Assembly (NCBI GenBank): GCA_020852755.1
Contig: JADZAF010000034.1
Coordinates: 48,605-112,604 of the forward strand
Direction: 5' to 3'
Source of the DNA: Bryobacterales bacterium
GTDB lineage: Bacteria > Acidobacteriota > Terriglobia > Bryobacterales > Bryobacteraceae
Length of the DNA stretch: 64,000 nucleotides
Shown: in pieces, positions 11,080-19,507 of the stretch
How the letters are laid out: the number at the start of each line of letters is the position of its first letter
Position numbering within the stretch: position 1 is the stretch's first letter
Made by a program: the position numbers and the translations under genes
Notes under the pieces: generated by a model
Told to the model about the DNA's origin: nothing
Databases searched by the model: none
Seen by the model: only the letters and a program-made list of their open reading frames with translations

Positions 11080-14000
11080 TCAAAAGTGGAGGCGGGCGGC
11101 GTACTGAACCTCCCGGCCCACGTTCGCCTGGCTGGTAATGCGCCCGAACAGCGAGCTGGTCACAGTCACGTTAGGGTTCGCCCACTGGACGGTGTTAGTC
11201 ATGTTGTAGGCTTCCAAACGGAACTCCAGCCGGAAACGCTCCGTCAGCCGGAAGTTCTTGGCCAGCGTTGTGTTCAGATCGAAACGGCTGGGTCCCGTCA
11301 GTCCTTCGTACTGATAGGGATTCGTTCGCGGTGTGTAGGGCTCGGGCCGCTTGAACTTCGAGGTGTCGAACCACTTGTCCCGCACCGGGTTCTCCAGCAC
11401 GGGATCGCCCTCGGCGATCATCTGCCCGAAGCGCAGGAAGGTCCCCGAGTTGTAGAACAGCACCCAACTGGTCGACCAGCCGCCCAGCACCGCCTCCAAC
11501 ACCGGATGCGCCTGGGTAAGGAGTCTGCGGCCGCGGCCGAAGGGGAGATCGTAAGTCGCGGCCACGTTGAAGCGGTGGCGTGAATTGTCGCTGTCGAGAA
11601 AGGTGAAGCGCTCCGCATACTGATCGTCGCTGTTGAAGAAATTGGACGACCGCTCGCGGTTGTAGTTGTACCCGATCATGAAGCTGTAACCCTTGCTGAA
11701 CGGGCGTTGAAGCTTGATCTGCAGGGCCTTGTAACGGTTCAGGACTCCGTCCGTGTAGGTTTGTGTCAAGCTGCCGTACTGCGGGTAGGGCGCCAGCAGG
11801 CTGCCGATGGTCACACGCGCCTGGTTTCTCAGAGGCCCCGGAAACTTTTCCTTCGTGAGATAGCCGTAGAACGGGTTGGCGATTGTTCGGGAGAGGTTCG
11901 CTTTATGCGTATAGGTGTACTGCGGGTCCGCCATGTTGAGGGCCTTCGAATAGGGCAGATCGTGACCGAAGTTCATGAAAAATGTGACGTCGACATGTAA
12001 TTGTTCGGGAAGCTGCCGCTGCACGGAGAAGTTGATGCGGTCGTTTACGGCCGAGCGGTATTGCTGCTTCACCCAGCTTGCCTGGTCGCCAAGGTTCTGA
12101 TAGCGCCCCAGGGATTTGCCCACCGGGAGGATGAGCGGATTGCTGGCAGGGAAGGGGTCGCTCAGCCGCGCCTGCGGGATACCCTCCAGCACCGGCGCCG
12201 CTTCCGTGGTGGCGTTGAACCCGTCGGTCGGAAGGCCCAGGATCAGGAATGTCTGCGACTGCGGCGGCACCACGTAGCGGGCATAGCCGACGCGAACCGC
12301 GGTCCTGTCGTTCAGGCGCAAGGCCATGCCGGCGCGCGGGATGAAAACGGTCTTCTGGGTATCGAACATGCCGCGGTGCTGGTCGTCGGTGCTTACCCAG
12401 GCGCCGTTGTACCTGTACGGAATGTCGGCGACGGCCCGCACCTCGGCCGGGATCGCCGGCGGGTTGGACTGCATCTCCGGTATCGGATTGGTGAGATCGA
12501 GATAGCGCGAAATGCGGTCCTTGACCTCCACCGGCGGCGACTCGTACTCATAGCGCAGCCCGAGATTGAGGGTCAGGTTGCGGCTCACCTTGAAATCATC
12601 CTGAATGTAGACGCCGTAGTAATTGACACTGGTGATTTGCGGGGTGGTGTAACGGGCGATCGAGTCGCTGCCCAGCGCGCCCAGCAGGAACGTGGCCCAG
12701 GTGTCGCCGTTGTAGCGTGCGTCCGGCGAGATGAAGGTGTCCGCGGTGAGTGAGGAACTGAAATTGAAGGAACTCAGGGTGGGCATGTGTACGTCGGAGA
12801 TGTTCCGCCGCCATTCGAGACCCGCCTTCAACTGATGCGAAGACTGTTCCCGGGAGATCCGGCCATGGCCGCTGTAGTTGTACGGGTGCTGGATCCAGTA
12901 GCTCGACCGGCCCAGGCTGCCGATCCGGGGATAGTACAGCTTCTTCACCTCGGCGTTGTAAGGCTTGTACCAGTCGTTGGGCCACAGTTCGTGGTAGAAG
13001 GACTCCGAAACCTCGGTCAGCGGGTCGTCGAGGTCATCCTGCAGCGACCAGTAGCTGCCGCGGAGGTTCAACACGGTGGTGGGACTTACCAGGTACACCA
13101 CGTCGGCCGCGACCTGCCGGGAAGCCATGATCCCGCCGTTGAACTGGGCGCCCGGGGACTCAAGCCAGCCTTGAGGGGACTGGACCATGGAGAACCGGCT
13201 GTAGCGCCCGAAGACCTTCCACTTGTCGTTGATGTTCCAGTCGGTTCGATCCGAGAAGTTCCAGAACTCCTGCAAGCGCCCGTAGCCCAGTTTGAAGTTG
13301 TTCACACCGGTCTGGTTGTCGCCAGGATTGTTGGGCACCCACAGGTCCTTGATGACCCTCAGAGACACCCGGTCCATGCTGGCCTGCGGGATGCGGTTGC
13401 CCGGGAAGGGTGTTCGGGTAGCCTTGTTGGCCGCCGGATCGAACTTCGTGCTCCAGGGGTCGTAGATCGTGCGGAGCCCGCTGAACGTATTGAGCGACTG
13501 CGAGAAGTCGCCGGTTCGCTCGAGATCCGTGGGCAGCGTTTGCATGGTGCTCAACGGTTGGGCTGTCCGCCATTTCTCGAAGGTGCCGAAATTGAACAGC
13601 TTGTTCCTGACGATCGGCCCGCCGATGGTGCCGCCTCCGACATGGCTGCGGACCAGGTTCGGCGAGCGCGTCACGGCGTTGCTGACCGCGTTCAACCGGG
13701 GGTTCCGGCCGAAGTAATACAGCGAGCCGTGCACCTCGTTGGTGCCGGACTTCATCGAGAGATTCATGACGCCCCCGCCGCTATGGCCATACTCGGCGTC
13801 CACGCTGTTCTGCTGGATGCTCACTTCCTGCACCGCGTCGATGGGGGGAGCGTAGGAGCCCTTGTCGGAGATGCTCAGAGGAGCCCCGTCCAGCAGCAGG
13901 TCGTTCTTCTTGCTGGTGCCGCCTCCCACGTCCAGGCTGCTGGTGGAGTACATGAAGTAGGGGTAATGGGCATTAGGCTGGTAGAAATACCGGTTCACTA

Positions 14001-14484
14001 CGGCCGGATCCAGCAGCGCCATGGTGAAGGGATTGCGGGCCATCGTCGGCAGATCGTCGAGCATCTTGCGGTCGACGGTCATCTGCATGGTGCTGGTATT
14101 GAACTGTACGGCGACCGGCGTCTCCTTCACCACCACCGTTTCGGAGACGGCTCCGACCGTGAGGCTGGCATCCACTGTCACGTCGCCGGCCACCTGAACT
14201 ACGATGTTCTGCTGGATGAATTTCGAAAACCCGGCCGCCTCCACCGTGATGGTGTAGGTTCCCGGGTCCACCAGGTCGAAGAAGTACCTTCCATTAGGGT
14301 TGGTCTCCTTCACGCTTACGATGCCGGTCTTGTCGTTGGCCAGGGAGATGGTGGCGCCGACAACCACCGCCTGGCTCGCGTCGGTGACCACGCCCTGTAC
14401 TTTGCCTCGATAGTCCTGGGCGTTCAGAAGCGAGAGCACTGAGAGAAACAGGCACGGGAGTGCATGCGCGCGGACTCGGATCAT
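11080..14484 (-). CDS. TonB-dependent receptor with carboxypeptidase-regulatory N-domain (Oar-like)
   Basis: 1134 aa outer-membrane protein of the Oar/SusC-like TonB-receptor group that is expanded in Acidobacteriota. Start chosen at ATG 14484, which has AAGGAG 6 nt upstream and begins directly with a signal peptide (MIRVRAHALPCLFLSVLSLL...); an upstream in-frame start at 14532 lacks a ribosome site. Domains: CarboxypepD_reg about 25-110 (GVVTDASQAVVVGATISL), plug about 120-250 (LLLDGAPLSISDKG, VDAEYGHSGGGVMNLSMKSG), then a beta-barrel to the C-terminal Phe expected for BAM insertion. Substrate unknown; polysaccharide or glycan is plausible given the neighbouring PKD protein and hydrolases. 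Confidence 0.93.
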   Translation of the reverse strand: MIRVRAHALPCLFLSVLSLLNAQDYRGKVQGVVTDASQAVVVGATISLANDKTGIVSVKETNPNGRYFFDLVDPGTYTITVEAAGFSKFIQQNIVVQVAGDVTVDASLTVGAVSETVVVKETPVAVQFNTSTMQMTVDRKMLDDLPTMARNPFTMALLDPAVVNRYFYQPNAHYPYFMYSTSSLDVGGGTSKKNDLLLDGAPLSISDKGSYAPPIDAVQEVSIQQNSVDAEYGHSGGGVMNLSMKSGTNEVHGSLYYFGRNPRLNAVSNAVTRSPNLVRSHVGGGTIGGPIVRNKLFNFGTFEKWRTAQPLSTMQTLPTDLERTGDFSQSLNTFSGLRTIYDPWSTKFDPAANKATRTPFPGNRIPQASMDRVSLRVIKDLWVPNNPGDNQTGVNNFKLGYGRLQEFWNFSDRTDWNINDKWKVFGRYSRFSMVQSPQGWLESPGAQFNGGIMASRQVAADVVYLVSPTTVLNLRGSYWSLQDDLDDPLTEVSESFYHELWPNDWYKPYNAEVKKLYYPRIGSLGRSSYWIQHPYNYSGHGRISREQSSHQLKAGLEWRRNISDVHMPTLSSFNFSSSLTADTFISPDARYNGDTWATFLLGALGSDSIARYTTPQITSVNYYGVYIQDDFKVSRNLTLNLGLRYEYESPPVEVKDRISRYLDLTNPIPEMQSNPPAIPAEVRAVADIPYRYNGAWVSTDDQHRGMFDTQKTVFIPRAGMALRLNDRTAVRVGYARYVVPPQSQTFLILGLPTDGFNATTEAAPVLEGIPQARLSDPFPASNPLILPVGKSLGRYQNLGDQASWVKQQYRSAVNDRINFSVQRQLPEQLHVDVTFFMNFGHDLPYSKALNMADPQYTYTHKANLSRTIANPFYGYLTKEKFPGPLRNQARVTIGSLLAPYPQYGSLTQTYTDGVLNRYKALQIKLQRPFSKGYSFMIGYNYNRERSSNFFNSDDQYAERFTFLDSDNSRHRFNVAATYDLPFGRGRRLLTQAHPVLEAVLGGWSTSWVLFYNSGTFLRFGQMIAEGDPVLENPVRDKWFDTSKFKRPEPYTPRTNPYQYEGLTGPSRFDLNTTLAKNFRLTERFRLEFRLEAYNMTNTVQWANPNVTVTSSLFGRITSQANVGREVQYAARLHF

Positions 14485-14552
14485 TTCAGACTCCTTCCCC
14501 GCAAGCAGGCGTTCGCGAGATCGGACCTCCAAGGCTGTCAGTCCGATTGGTG

Positions 14553-14581
14553 ATGATATATCCTCACATTCCCGGGGTCAA
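14553..14581 (-). promoter_or_regulatory. Sigma70-type promoter of the TonB receptor gene
   Basis: On the minus strand TTGACC (14581-14576) and TATCAT (14558-14553) are separated by exactly 17 nt. This predicts a 5' leader of about 60 nt before the ATG at 14484. The rest of 14485-14656 shows no gene. Confidence 0.7.
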
Positions 14582-14656
14582 GGACTTTCCGGTCTTTTAT
14601 TGACGAGTGTCCGGATTCCGGGCCGTCGCTCAGCGCTTTTCGTATGCCGTGATTTC

Positions 14657-15730
14657 TTACTTCAGTGACACGTCCCAAACCTTGGCGCGGCGGTCCTTGC
14701 CGTCCGGGCCCGCCACTTCCAGAGACACCACATACTCGCCCGGCTTCTGATACTGATGAATCGGGTGCCGCTCCGTGGAACTCTGTCCGTCGCCGAAATC
14801 CCACCGCCAGGAAGTGACCCTGCCGTAGGAAAGGTCCTGAAACGCCACGGCGCGCCGGCCCATGTCGATCACTTTGAAGGACCACTGCGCCTCCACCGGC
14901 TTGCGGAGCTTCGCCTCCAGCGGCATCAGGCGGAACGCCACCAGGTCGGATGCGTTGCCGTACATTGTGGTTTTGTGGGACAGGTTCCAGAATCCGCGAT
15001 AGGTCCGGGTGTTGGCGTCGTCGTAGTCCAGCACCGACCAGGACATCCCGATCACTTTGTCCTCCGTCAGTTCCGAGGGCACGGCGCGCAGCGGACCGTC
15101 GCAGCCGGCATAGTCGAAGGGCGTGATCCAGAATTCGAGCACCAGCCTGCCGCTCTGTCCCGGCTTGACGCTATGGGAATAGGCGGCGTTGGCCCACGGC
15201 AGATCCTTGATCCAGGGCTGGCAGCCCCACACCATCGTCCAGTCCTTGTTCTCGGCCGGCGTGAAGATGTGGTAGTTCTGTGCGTGCACGCCGTGGAACA
15301 GGAAATGCGCGTCCCAGGGGCTTAGCCCCTTGTGCGGGTGCATGGCCTTGATGAAGGGACCGCCCGAGAGGTCCCCGTCCACCACGAGTTCGAAGATGTC
15401 GTTGTGCAGGTCGCTCTTGGCGAAGTCCCAGTAATTGTCGTAGGCTTCGTACAGGAAATAGAGCCGGTTCATCCCTTTCACCCAGCCCACCCGCACACGC
15501 ACTTCCAGGTCCTTGGGATCGTAGGCGGTCTGATTCACCGTGTCCCGCAACTGATCGGCGCCGATGGCGTACTCCGCGGGAACCATGTCCCAGTCGGCCG
15601 TGTCGCCGTCGATGCGGGGAATCGCATTGGCGGGGAACTGAAAAACCTTGAACTCGACGCCGGGCCTCTCCAACGCCAGAACCGGACTCAACAAGCTCGC
15701 GCACGCGGCGAGCACGAGGAAGCTGCGCAT
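14657..15730 (-). CDS. Secreted protein with CBM9/DOMON-like and PKD domains
   Basis: 357 aa. ATG 15730 has GGAG 8 nt upstream and starts a signal peptide (MRSFLVLAACASLLSPVLAL). Residues about 30-230 resemble the CBM9-like carbohydrate-binding fold found after PRIDGDTADWD starts (ground-state repeats such as RLYFLYEAYDNYWDF and NDIFELVVDGD). Residues about 270-355 form a PKD domain (WRWDFGDGQSSTERHPIHQY). No catalytic domain is visible. It lies upstream of the TonB receptor on the same strand with its own 170-bp gap, suggesting a surface or periplasmic glycan-binding partner (inference). Confidence 0.75.
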   Translation of the reverse strand: MRSFLVLAACASLLSPVLALERPGVEFKVFQFPANAIPRIDGDTADWDMVPAEYAIGADQLRDTVNQTAYDPKDLEVRVRVGWVKGMNRLYFLYEAYDNYWDFAKSDLHNDIFELVVDGDLSGGPFIKAMHPHKGLSPWDAHFLFHGVHAQNYHIFTPAENKDWTMVWGCQPWIKDLPWANAAYSHSVKPGQSGRLVLEFWITPFDYAGCDGPLRAVPSELTEDKVIGMSWSVLDYDDANTRTYRGFWNLSHKTTMYGNASDLVAFRLMPLEAKLRKPVEAQWSFKVIDMGRRAVAFQDLSYGRVTSWRWDFGDGQSSTERHPIHQYQKPGEYVVSLEVAGPDGKDRRAKVWDVSLK

Positions 15731-15845
15731 GATATTCACTCCTGTCTGCTTGACCACTTCTTCCACAGCGCCGGGTCGGCCGGCATTTTGATGAACACGC
15801 CTCCCTACGATAGCCCAAACGGTCCGCTTCGCGGCGGCCCGCGAA

Positions 15846-16073
15846 TCCCGGCCCACCCCTTCCGAGCCGCGACCAAAGGGAGCGGTCAATTTTCCTCCCA
15901 TCTCCCGCATGCCGGAAGGGTTGCGCCAAGGGGCGCTCCATCAAAGGGAGCATCTGAACCCTCCCGGCCCACCCCTTCCGCGGTCTGCATGCGGGAGATA
16001 GCCGGCGCCTGTCAAGGAGCATTTGAACCCTCCCGGCCCACCCCTTCCGAGCCGCGACCAAAGGGAGCGGTCA
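15846..16073. repeat. Mosaic of direct and inverted repeats including REP-like copies
   Basis: Lies in the 524-bp gap between the PKD protein and the GH2 gene. A 43-bp sequence occurs twice without mismatch at 15846-15888 and 16031-16073; its 3' half (CCGAGCCGCGACCAAAGGGA followed by GCGGTCA) is the inverted form of the dispersed repeat seen elsewhere in the window. A 34-bp unit starting GGAGCAT(C/T)TGAACCCTC is at 15947-15980 and 16016-16049. TCTCCCGCAT at 15901-15910 is inverted at 15989-15998. No coding potential beyond chance frames. Confidence 0.85.
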
Positions 16074-16159
16074 GCTTTCCTGCCATTTCCCGGCGCCCGG
16101 TGCGAATCCCCACGTCTATTCCGTGCGCAGGCTCCCGGACACTGTCCCCCCTCGGGCAC

Positions 16160-16165
16160 TATAAT
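16160..16165 (+). promoter_or_regulatory. TATAAT -10 element before GH2 gene
   Basis: Perfect TATAAT in GGCACTATAATGG, 89 nt before the chosen GH2 start at 16255 and 38 nt before the alternative TTG at 16204. No clear -35. Confidence 0.45.
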
Positions 16166-16254
16166 GGAAGAAAAAAGTCCCTCTCTGCACGTCGGCAGCC
16201 CAATTGCTCATTCCCCAGGACGCAGAGTGGAGTTTTGTGTCTGGGCCATCAAGC

Positions 16255-18123
16255 ATGCAGTTTCGCAGTCAAGGTTATCCCCGCCCGCAACTGGAACGCG
16301 AGGAATGGTTCTCCCTCAACGGTCCCTGGCAGTTCGCCCTGGACCCCGACGCCGCCTGGAAATCGGGAGACGAGGTTCCTTTCCGCTCCCCGATCGTGGT
16401 CCCGTTCGCTCCGGAAACCCCGGCCAGCGGCATTCATAACACCCATTTCTTCCGGACCTGCTGGTACCGGCGCACTTTCGACGCGCCGTCCCTGGAAGGC
16501 GGCCGGCGGCTGATCCTTCACTTCGGCGCTGTGGATCATACCGCCACCGTCTGGGTGAACGGCTCCGAGGTGGCGCATCACGTCGGTGGCTACACACCCT
16601 TTTCGGCCGACATCACCGACGCGCTGGTGAAGGACGGCCCGCAGGTCCTTACCGTCCGCGCCGACGACGATCCGGGCGACCTTTCCAAGCCGCGCGGCAA
16701 GCAGGACTGGCAGCTCGAATCCCACAGCATCTGGTACCCGCGCACCACCGGCATCTGGCAGACCGTCTGGCTGGAGCGCGTGCCCGCCATCCGCATCGCC
16801 GCCCTGCGCTTCACTCCCTCCATCGAACGTTGGGAGATCGCCGTGGAGGTCTTCCTCGAAGGGGAGCGCACCAGCGGCCTGCGGCTGAACGTGAAGCTGC
16901 ACATCGGCAACATGCTGCTGGCCGACGATTCCTATATCACCATCGGCTCGGAAGTCTCGCGCCGCATCGTGCTCTCCGATCCCGGCATCGACGATTTCCG
17001 CAACGAGCTGCTCTGGAGCCCCGCAACGCCGCGGCTGATTCGCGTCGCCCTCGAGTTGAGCGATGAGCACGGCGCCCTGATCGATTCGGTGAACAGCTAT
17101 ACCGCCTTGCGCTCCATCGGCGTGCAGGGCGATCGCTTCGTCCTGAACGGCCGGCCCTATCAGCTCCGCATGGTGCTGGACCAGGGATACTGGCCCCACA
17201 CCGGCCTCACCGCCCCGGACGACGACGCCTTCCGCAAGGACATCGAACTGGTCCGCGCCATGGGCTTCAATGGCGTCCGCAAACACCAGAAGATCGAAGA
17301 TCCGCGCTTCCTCTATTGGGCCGACACTCTCGGGGTCCTGGTGTGGGAGGAGATGCCCAGCGCCTATCGTTTCACCCGCACCTCGGTCGACCGTCTGACC
17401 AAGGAGTGGGCGGCTGTGATCGAGCGGGACATCAGCCATCCCTCCATCGTGGCCTGGGTCCCCTTCAACGAGTCCTGGGGCGTGCCCGACCTGCCCGACA
17501 GCCCCGCCCAGCGGCACTACGTACAGGCCCTCTATCACCTGACCAAGACGCTGGACCCCACCCGTCCGGTAATCGGCAACGACGGCTGGGAGAGCGTGGC
17601 CACCGACATCGTCGGCATCCACGACTATGACGAGGACCCCGATTGCCTCGCCCGCCGCTACGGCCGCGACGAGACCGCCCGCCTGTTCAAGCGCGAGCGT
17701 CCCGGCGGCCGCCTTCTCATCCTCGACCGCCAGGGTCACACCGGCCAGCCCATCATGCTCACCGAGTTCGGCGGCATCGCCTTTTCCGCCGACCCCGACA
17801 CCACCTGGGGGTACTCGCGCTGCCCCACCGCCGAGGAGTTCGCCGACCGCTACCGCGACCTGCTGGCGGTGGTCCGCAACATCCCGCTGTTCGCGGGCTT
17901 CTGTTACACCCAGTTCACCGATACCTATCAGGAGGCCAACGGGCTGCTCTACGCCGACCGCACGCCCAAGTTCCCCATTGAGCTGATTGAAGCCGCCACC
18001 CGGGGCGGGCGCAGCGCGCGCGACCGGCAGACCGAGGCCGGCTGGAGGGAGCGCATCATGAATTACCATCGCCGGCAGTACCTGGTTCCCGCCGAGGACT
18101 ACCAGATGCAGGAACCGCGCTAG
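16255..18123 (+). CDS. Glycoside hydrolase family 2 protein (beta-galactosidase/glucuronidase type)
   Basis: 622 aa from ATG 16255; a TTG at 16204 would add 17 residues and neither has a clear ribosome site. GH2 architecture: jelly-roll sugar-binding domain about 1-160 (WFSLNGPWQFALD, FRTCWYRRTF, HFGAVDHTATVWVNG), immunoglobulin-like domain about 165-270, TIM barrel about 275-600. Acid/base E406 in FNESWG and nucleophile E504 in TEFGG are both present. No signal peptide, so probably cytoplasmic, acting on imported oligosaccharides. The exact glycoside is not predictable. Followed 20 bp later by a second hydrolase-like gene, probably co-transcribed. Confidence 0.92.
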   Translation: MQFRSQGYPRPQLEREEWFSLNGPWQFALDPDAAWKSGDEVPFRSPIVVPFAPETPASGIHNTHFFRTCWYRRTFDAPSLEGGRRLILHFGAVDHTATVWVNGSEVAHHVGGYTPFSADITDALVKDGPQVLTVRADDDPGDLSKPRGKQDWQLESHSIWYPRTTGIWQTVWLERVPAIRIAALRFTPSIERWEIAVEVFLEGERTSGLRLNVKLHIGNMLLADDSYITIGSEVSRRIVLSDPGIDDFRNELLWSPATPRLIRVALELSDEHGALIDSVNSYTALRSIGVQGDRFVLNGRPYQLRMVLDQGYWPHTGLTAPDDDAFRKDIELVRAMGFNGVRKHQKIEDPRFLYWADTLGVLVWEEMPSAYRFTRTSVDRLTKEWAAVIERDISHPSIVAWVPFNESWGVPDLPDSPAQRHYVQALYHLTKTLDPTRPVIGNDGWESVATDIVGIHDYDEDPDCLARRYGRDETARLFKRERPGGRLLILDRQGHTGQPIMLTEFGGIAFSADPDTTWGYSRCPTAEEFADRYRDLLAVVRNIPLFAGFCYTQFTDTYQEANGLLYADRTPKFPIELIEAATRGGRSARDRQTEAGWRERIMNYHRRQYLVPAEDYQMQEPR

Positions 18124-18143
18124 ACGCCGCTGCACTCGACCGC

Positions 18144-19301
18144 ATGAGCCGCCTGTTCCATTCCTTCTGGATCGCCGGATACGAGTCGGCCACCCACCGC
18201 AACAGCCGGGGTGAGCGGCTGGACATGGTTGCCGTGACCCAGCATGACGTCCGGGCGGAGGAGGACTACCGCCTGCTCCGTGAGGTGGGCATCGCCACCG
18301 CCCGCGAAGGCGTGCGCTGGCATCTGGTGGACAAAGGCACGCATTACGACTTCAGCTCCCTGATTCCCACAGTCGAAGCGGCGCGGCGAACGGGCGTCCA
18401 GGTGATCTGGAATCTCTGTCATTACGGCTGGCCCGACGATCTGGACATCTTCAAGCCCTCTTTCATCCGCCGCCTGGCCTGCTACGCCCGGGCGGTGGCC
18501 CGCTTCCTCGCCGCTTCCACCGGCTCCGTTCCCTTCTTCGCCCCGGTGAACGAGATTTCGTTTCTCGCCTGGGCCGCCTCGCGCGACATGATCTACCCGT
18601 ACGCGCACGGGCGGGATGCCGAGATCAAGCGCCAGCTCGTGCGAGCGTCGATCGCGGCGTGCGAGGCTATCTGGAGCGTGCATGCCGGAGCGCGTTTCGT
18701 GTTTGCCGATCCCATTTTCCACGTGGTGCCGCCCCGTGCCATGCCGGAATTGCGCGACGCGGCGCGCGCCCAGGAGGAGTCTCAGTACGAAGCCTGGGAT
18801 CTGCTGGCCGGGCGCCGCGAGCCGGAGCTGGGCGGCCATCCGCGCTATCTGGATATCGTCGGGGTTAACTTCTATCATGCCAATCAGTGGGAGTATCCCG
18901 ACATGCGCCTGCGTTGGGAAGACACTCCCCGGGACGAGCGCTGGGTGCCGCTCCACCGCCTGATCGAGAGGGTGTACCAGCGCTATCGCCGCCCTCTGTT
19001 CATGGCCGAGACCAGTCACTTCGGCGTCGGCCGGGGTCCCTGGTTGCGCGAGATTGCCGCGGAAATCCGCTGTGCGCTGGATAACGGCACTCCGGTTGAG
19101 GGAGTCTGTCTCTATCCCATCCTCGACCGTCCCGATTGGGAAAATCTCCATCACTGGCACAACAGCGGGCTGTGGGATCTGATACCGGATGGCAATGGGC
19201 GCCTGGAGCGCGTGCTGAACCGGGGCTACGCCGAAGCCCTCCGCGAAGCCCGCGCCATCGTAGGCGAGGAAGGCCACAGACCGGTCCGTCACAAACGGTA
19301 A
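18144..19301 (+). CDS. GH1-like/beta-glucosidase-like TIM-barrel protein
   Basis: 385 aa. Resembles the clan GH-A fold seen in family 1 and related proteins: the opening FHSFWIAGYESATH, LREVGIATAREGVRWHLVD, NLCHYGWPDD, then PVNEISFLA (NE pair, acid/base E) and LFMAETSHFG (candidate nucleophile E). It is shorter than GH1 (about 450 aa), so it may be a distinct subgroup. No signal peptide. Operon position after the GH2 gene supports a shared glycan substrate. The 206 bp after it (19302-19507) hold no gene. Confidence 0.75.
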   Translation: MSRLFHSFWIAGYESATHRNSRGERLDMVAVTQHDVRAEEDYRLLREVGIATAREGVRWHLVDKGTHYDFSSLIPTVEAARRTGVQVIWNLCHYGWPDDLDIFKPSFIRRLACYARAVARFLAASTGSVPFFAPVNEISFLAWAASRDMIYPYAHGRDAEIKRQLVRASIAACEAIWSVHAGARFVFADPIFHVVPPRAMPELRDAARAQEESQYEAWDLLAGRREPELGGHPRYLDIVGVNFYHANQWEYPDMRLRWEDTPRDERWVPLHRLIERVYQRYRRPLFMAETSHFGVGRGPWLREIAAEIRCALDNGTPVEGVCLYPILDRPDWENLHHWHNSGLWDLIPDGNGRLERVLNRGYAEALREARAIVGEEGHRPVRHKR

Positions 19302-19507
19302 TTCCATCACCTTTCCTGCCGGCCCCGGCGTGGACTCCACCCCTCTCTCCCCGGTTCTGCCGGACCGCGTCACTCGCGCTGCCGTCCTGGTCTTCTGAAT
19401 GGAAGTTCATTTGCTTCTTCCAGTTCGCCCGATCCTACGGGACATGAAGCCGGAACTTCGGTGAAGCCGCGCAACTGTGGTTTCCGGGCCAGTCTGGGAG
19501 AGTAAGA

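Noticed and set aside
12787..14442. 551-codon plus-strand frame
   Set aside because: Antisense to the TonB receptor gene, no start signal, no family resemblance, low-complexity composition.
15846..16073. CRISPR array
   Set aside because: Repeats are unequal, partly inverted and without regular spacers; no cas gene in the window.
16164..16254. ATG at 16164 as GH2 start
   Set aside because: Out of frame with the GH2 domain and overlapping the TATAAT element.
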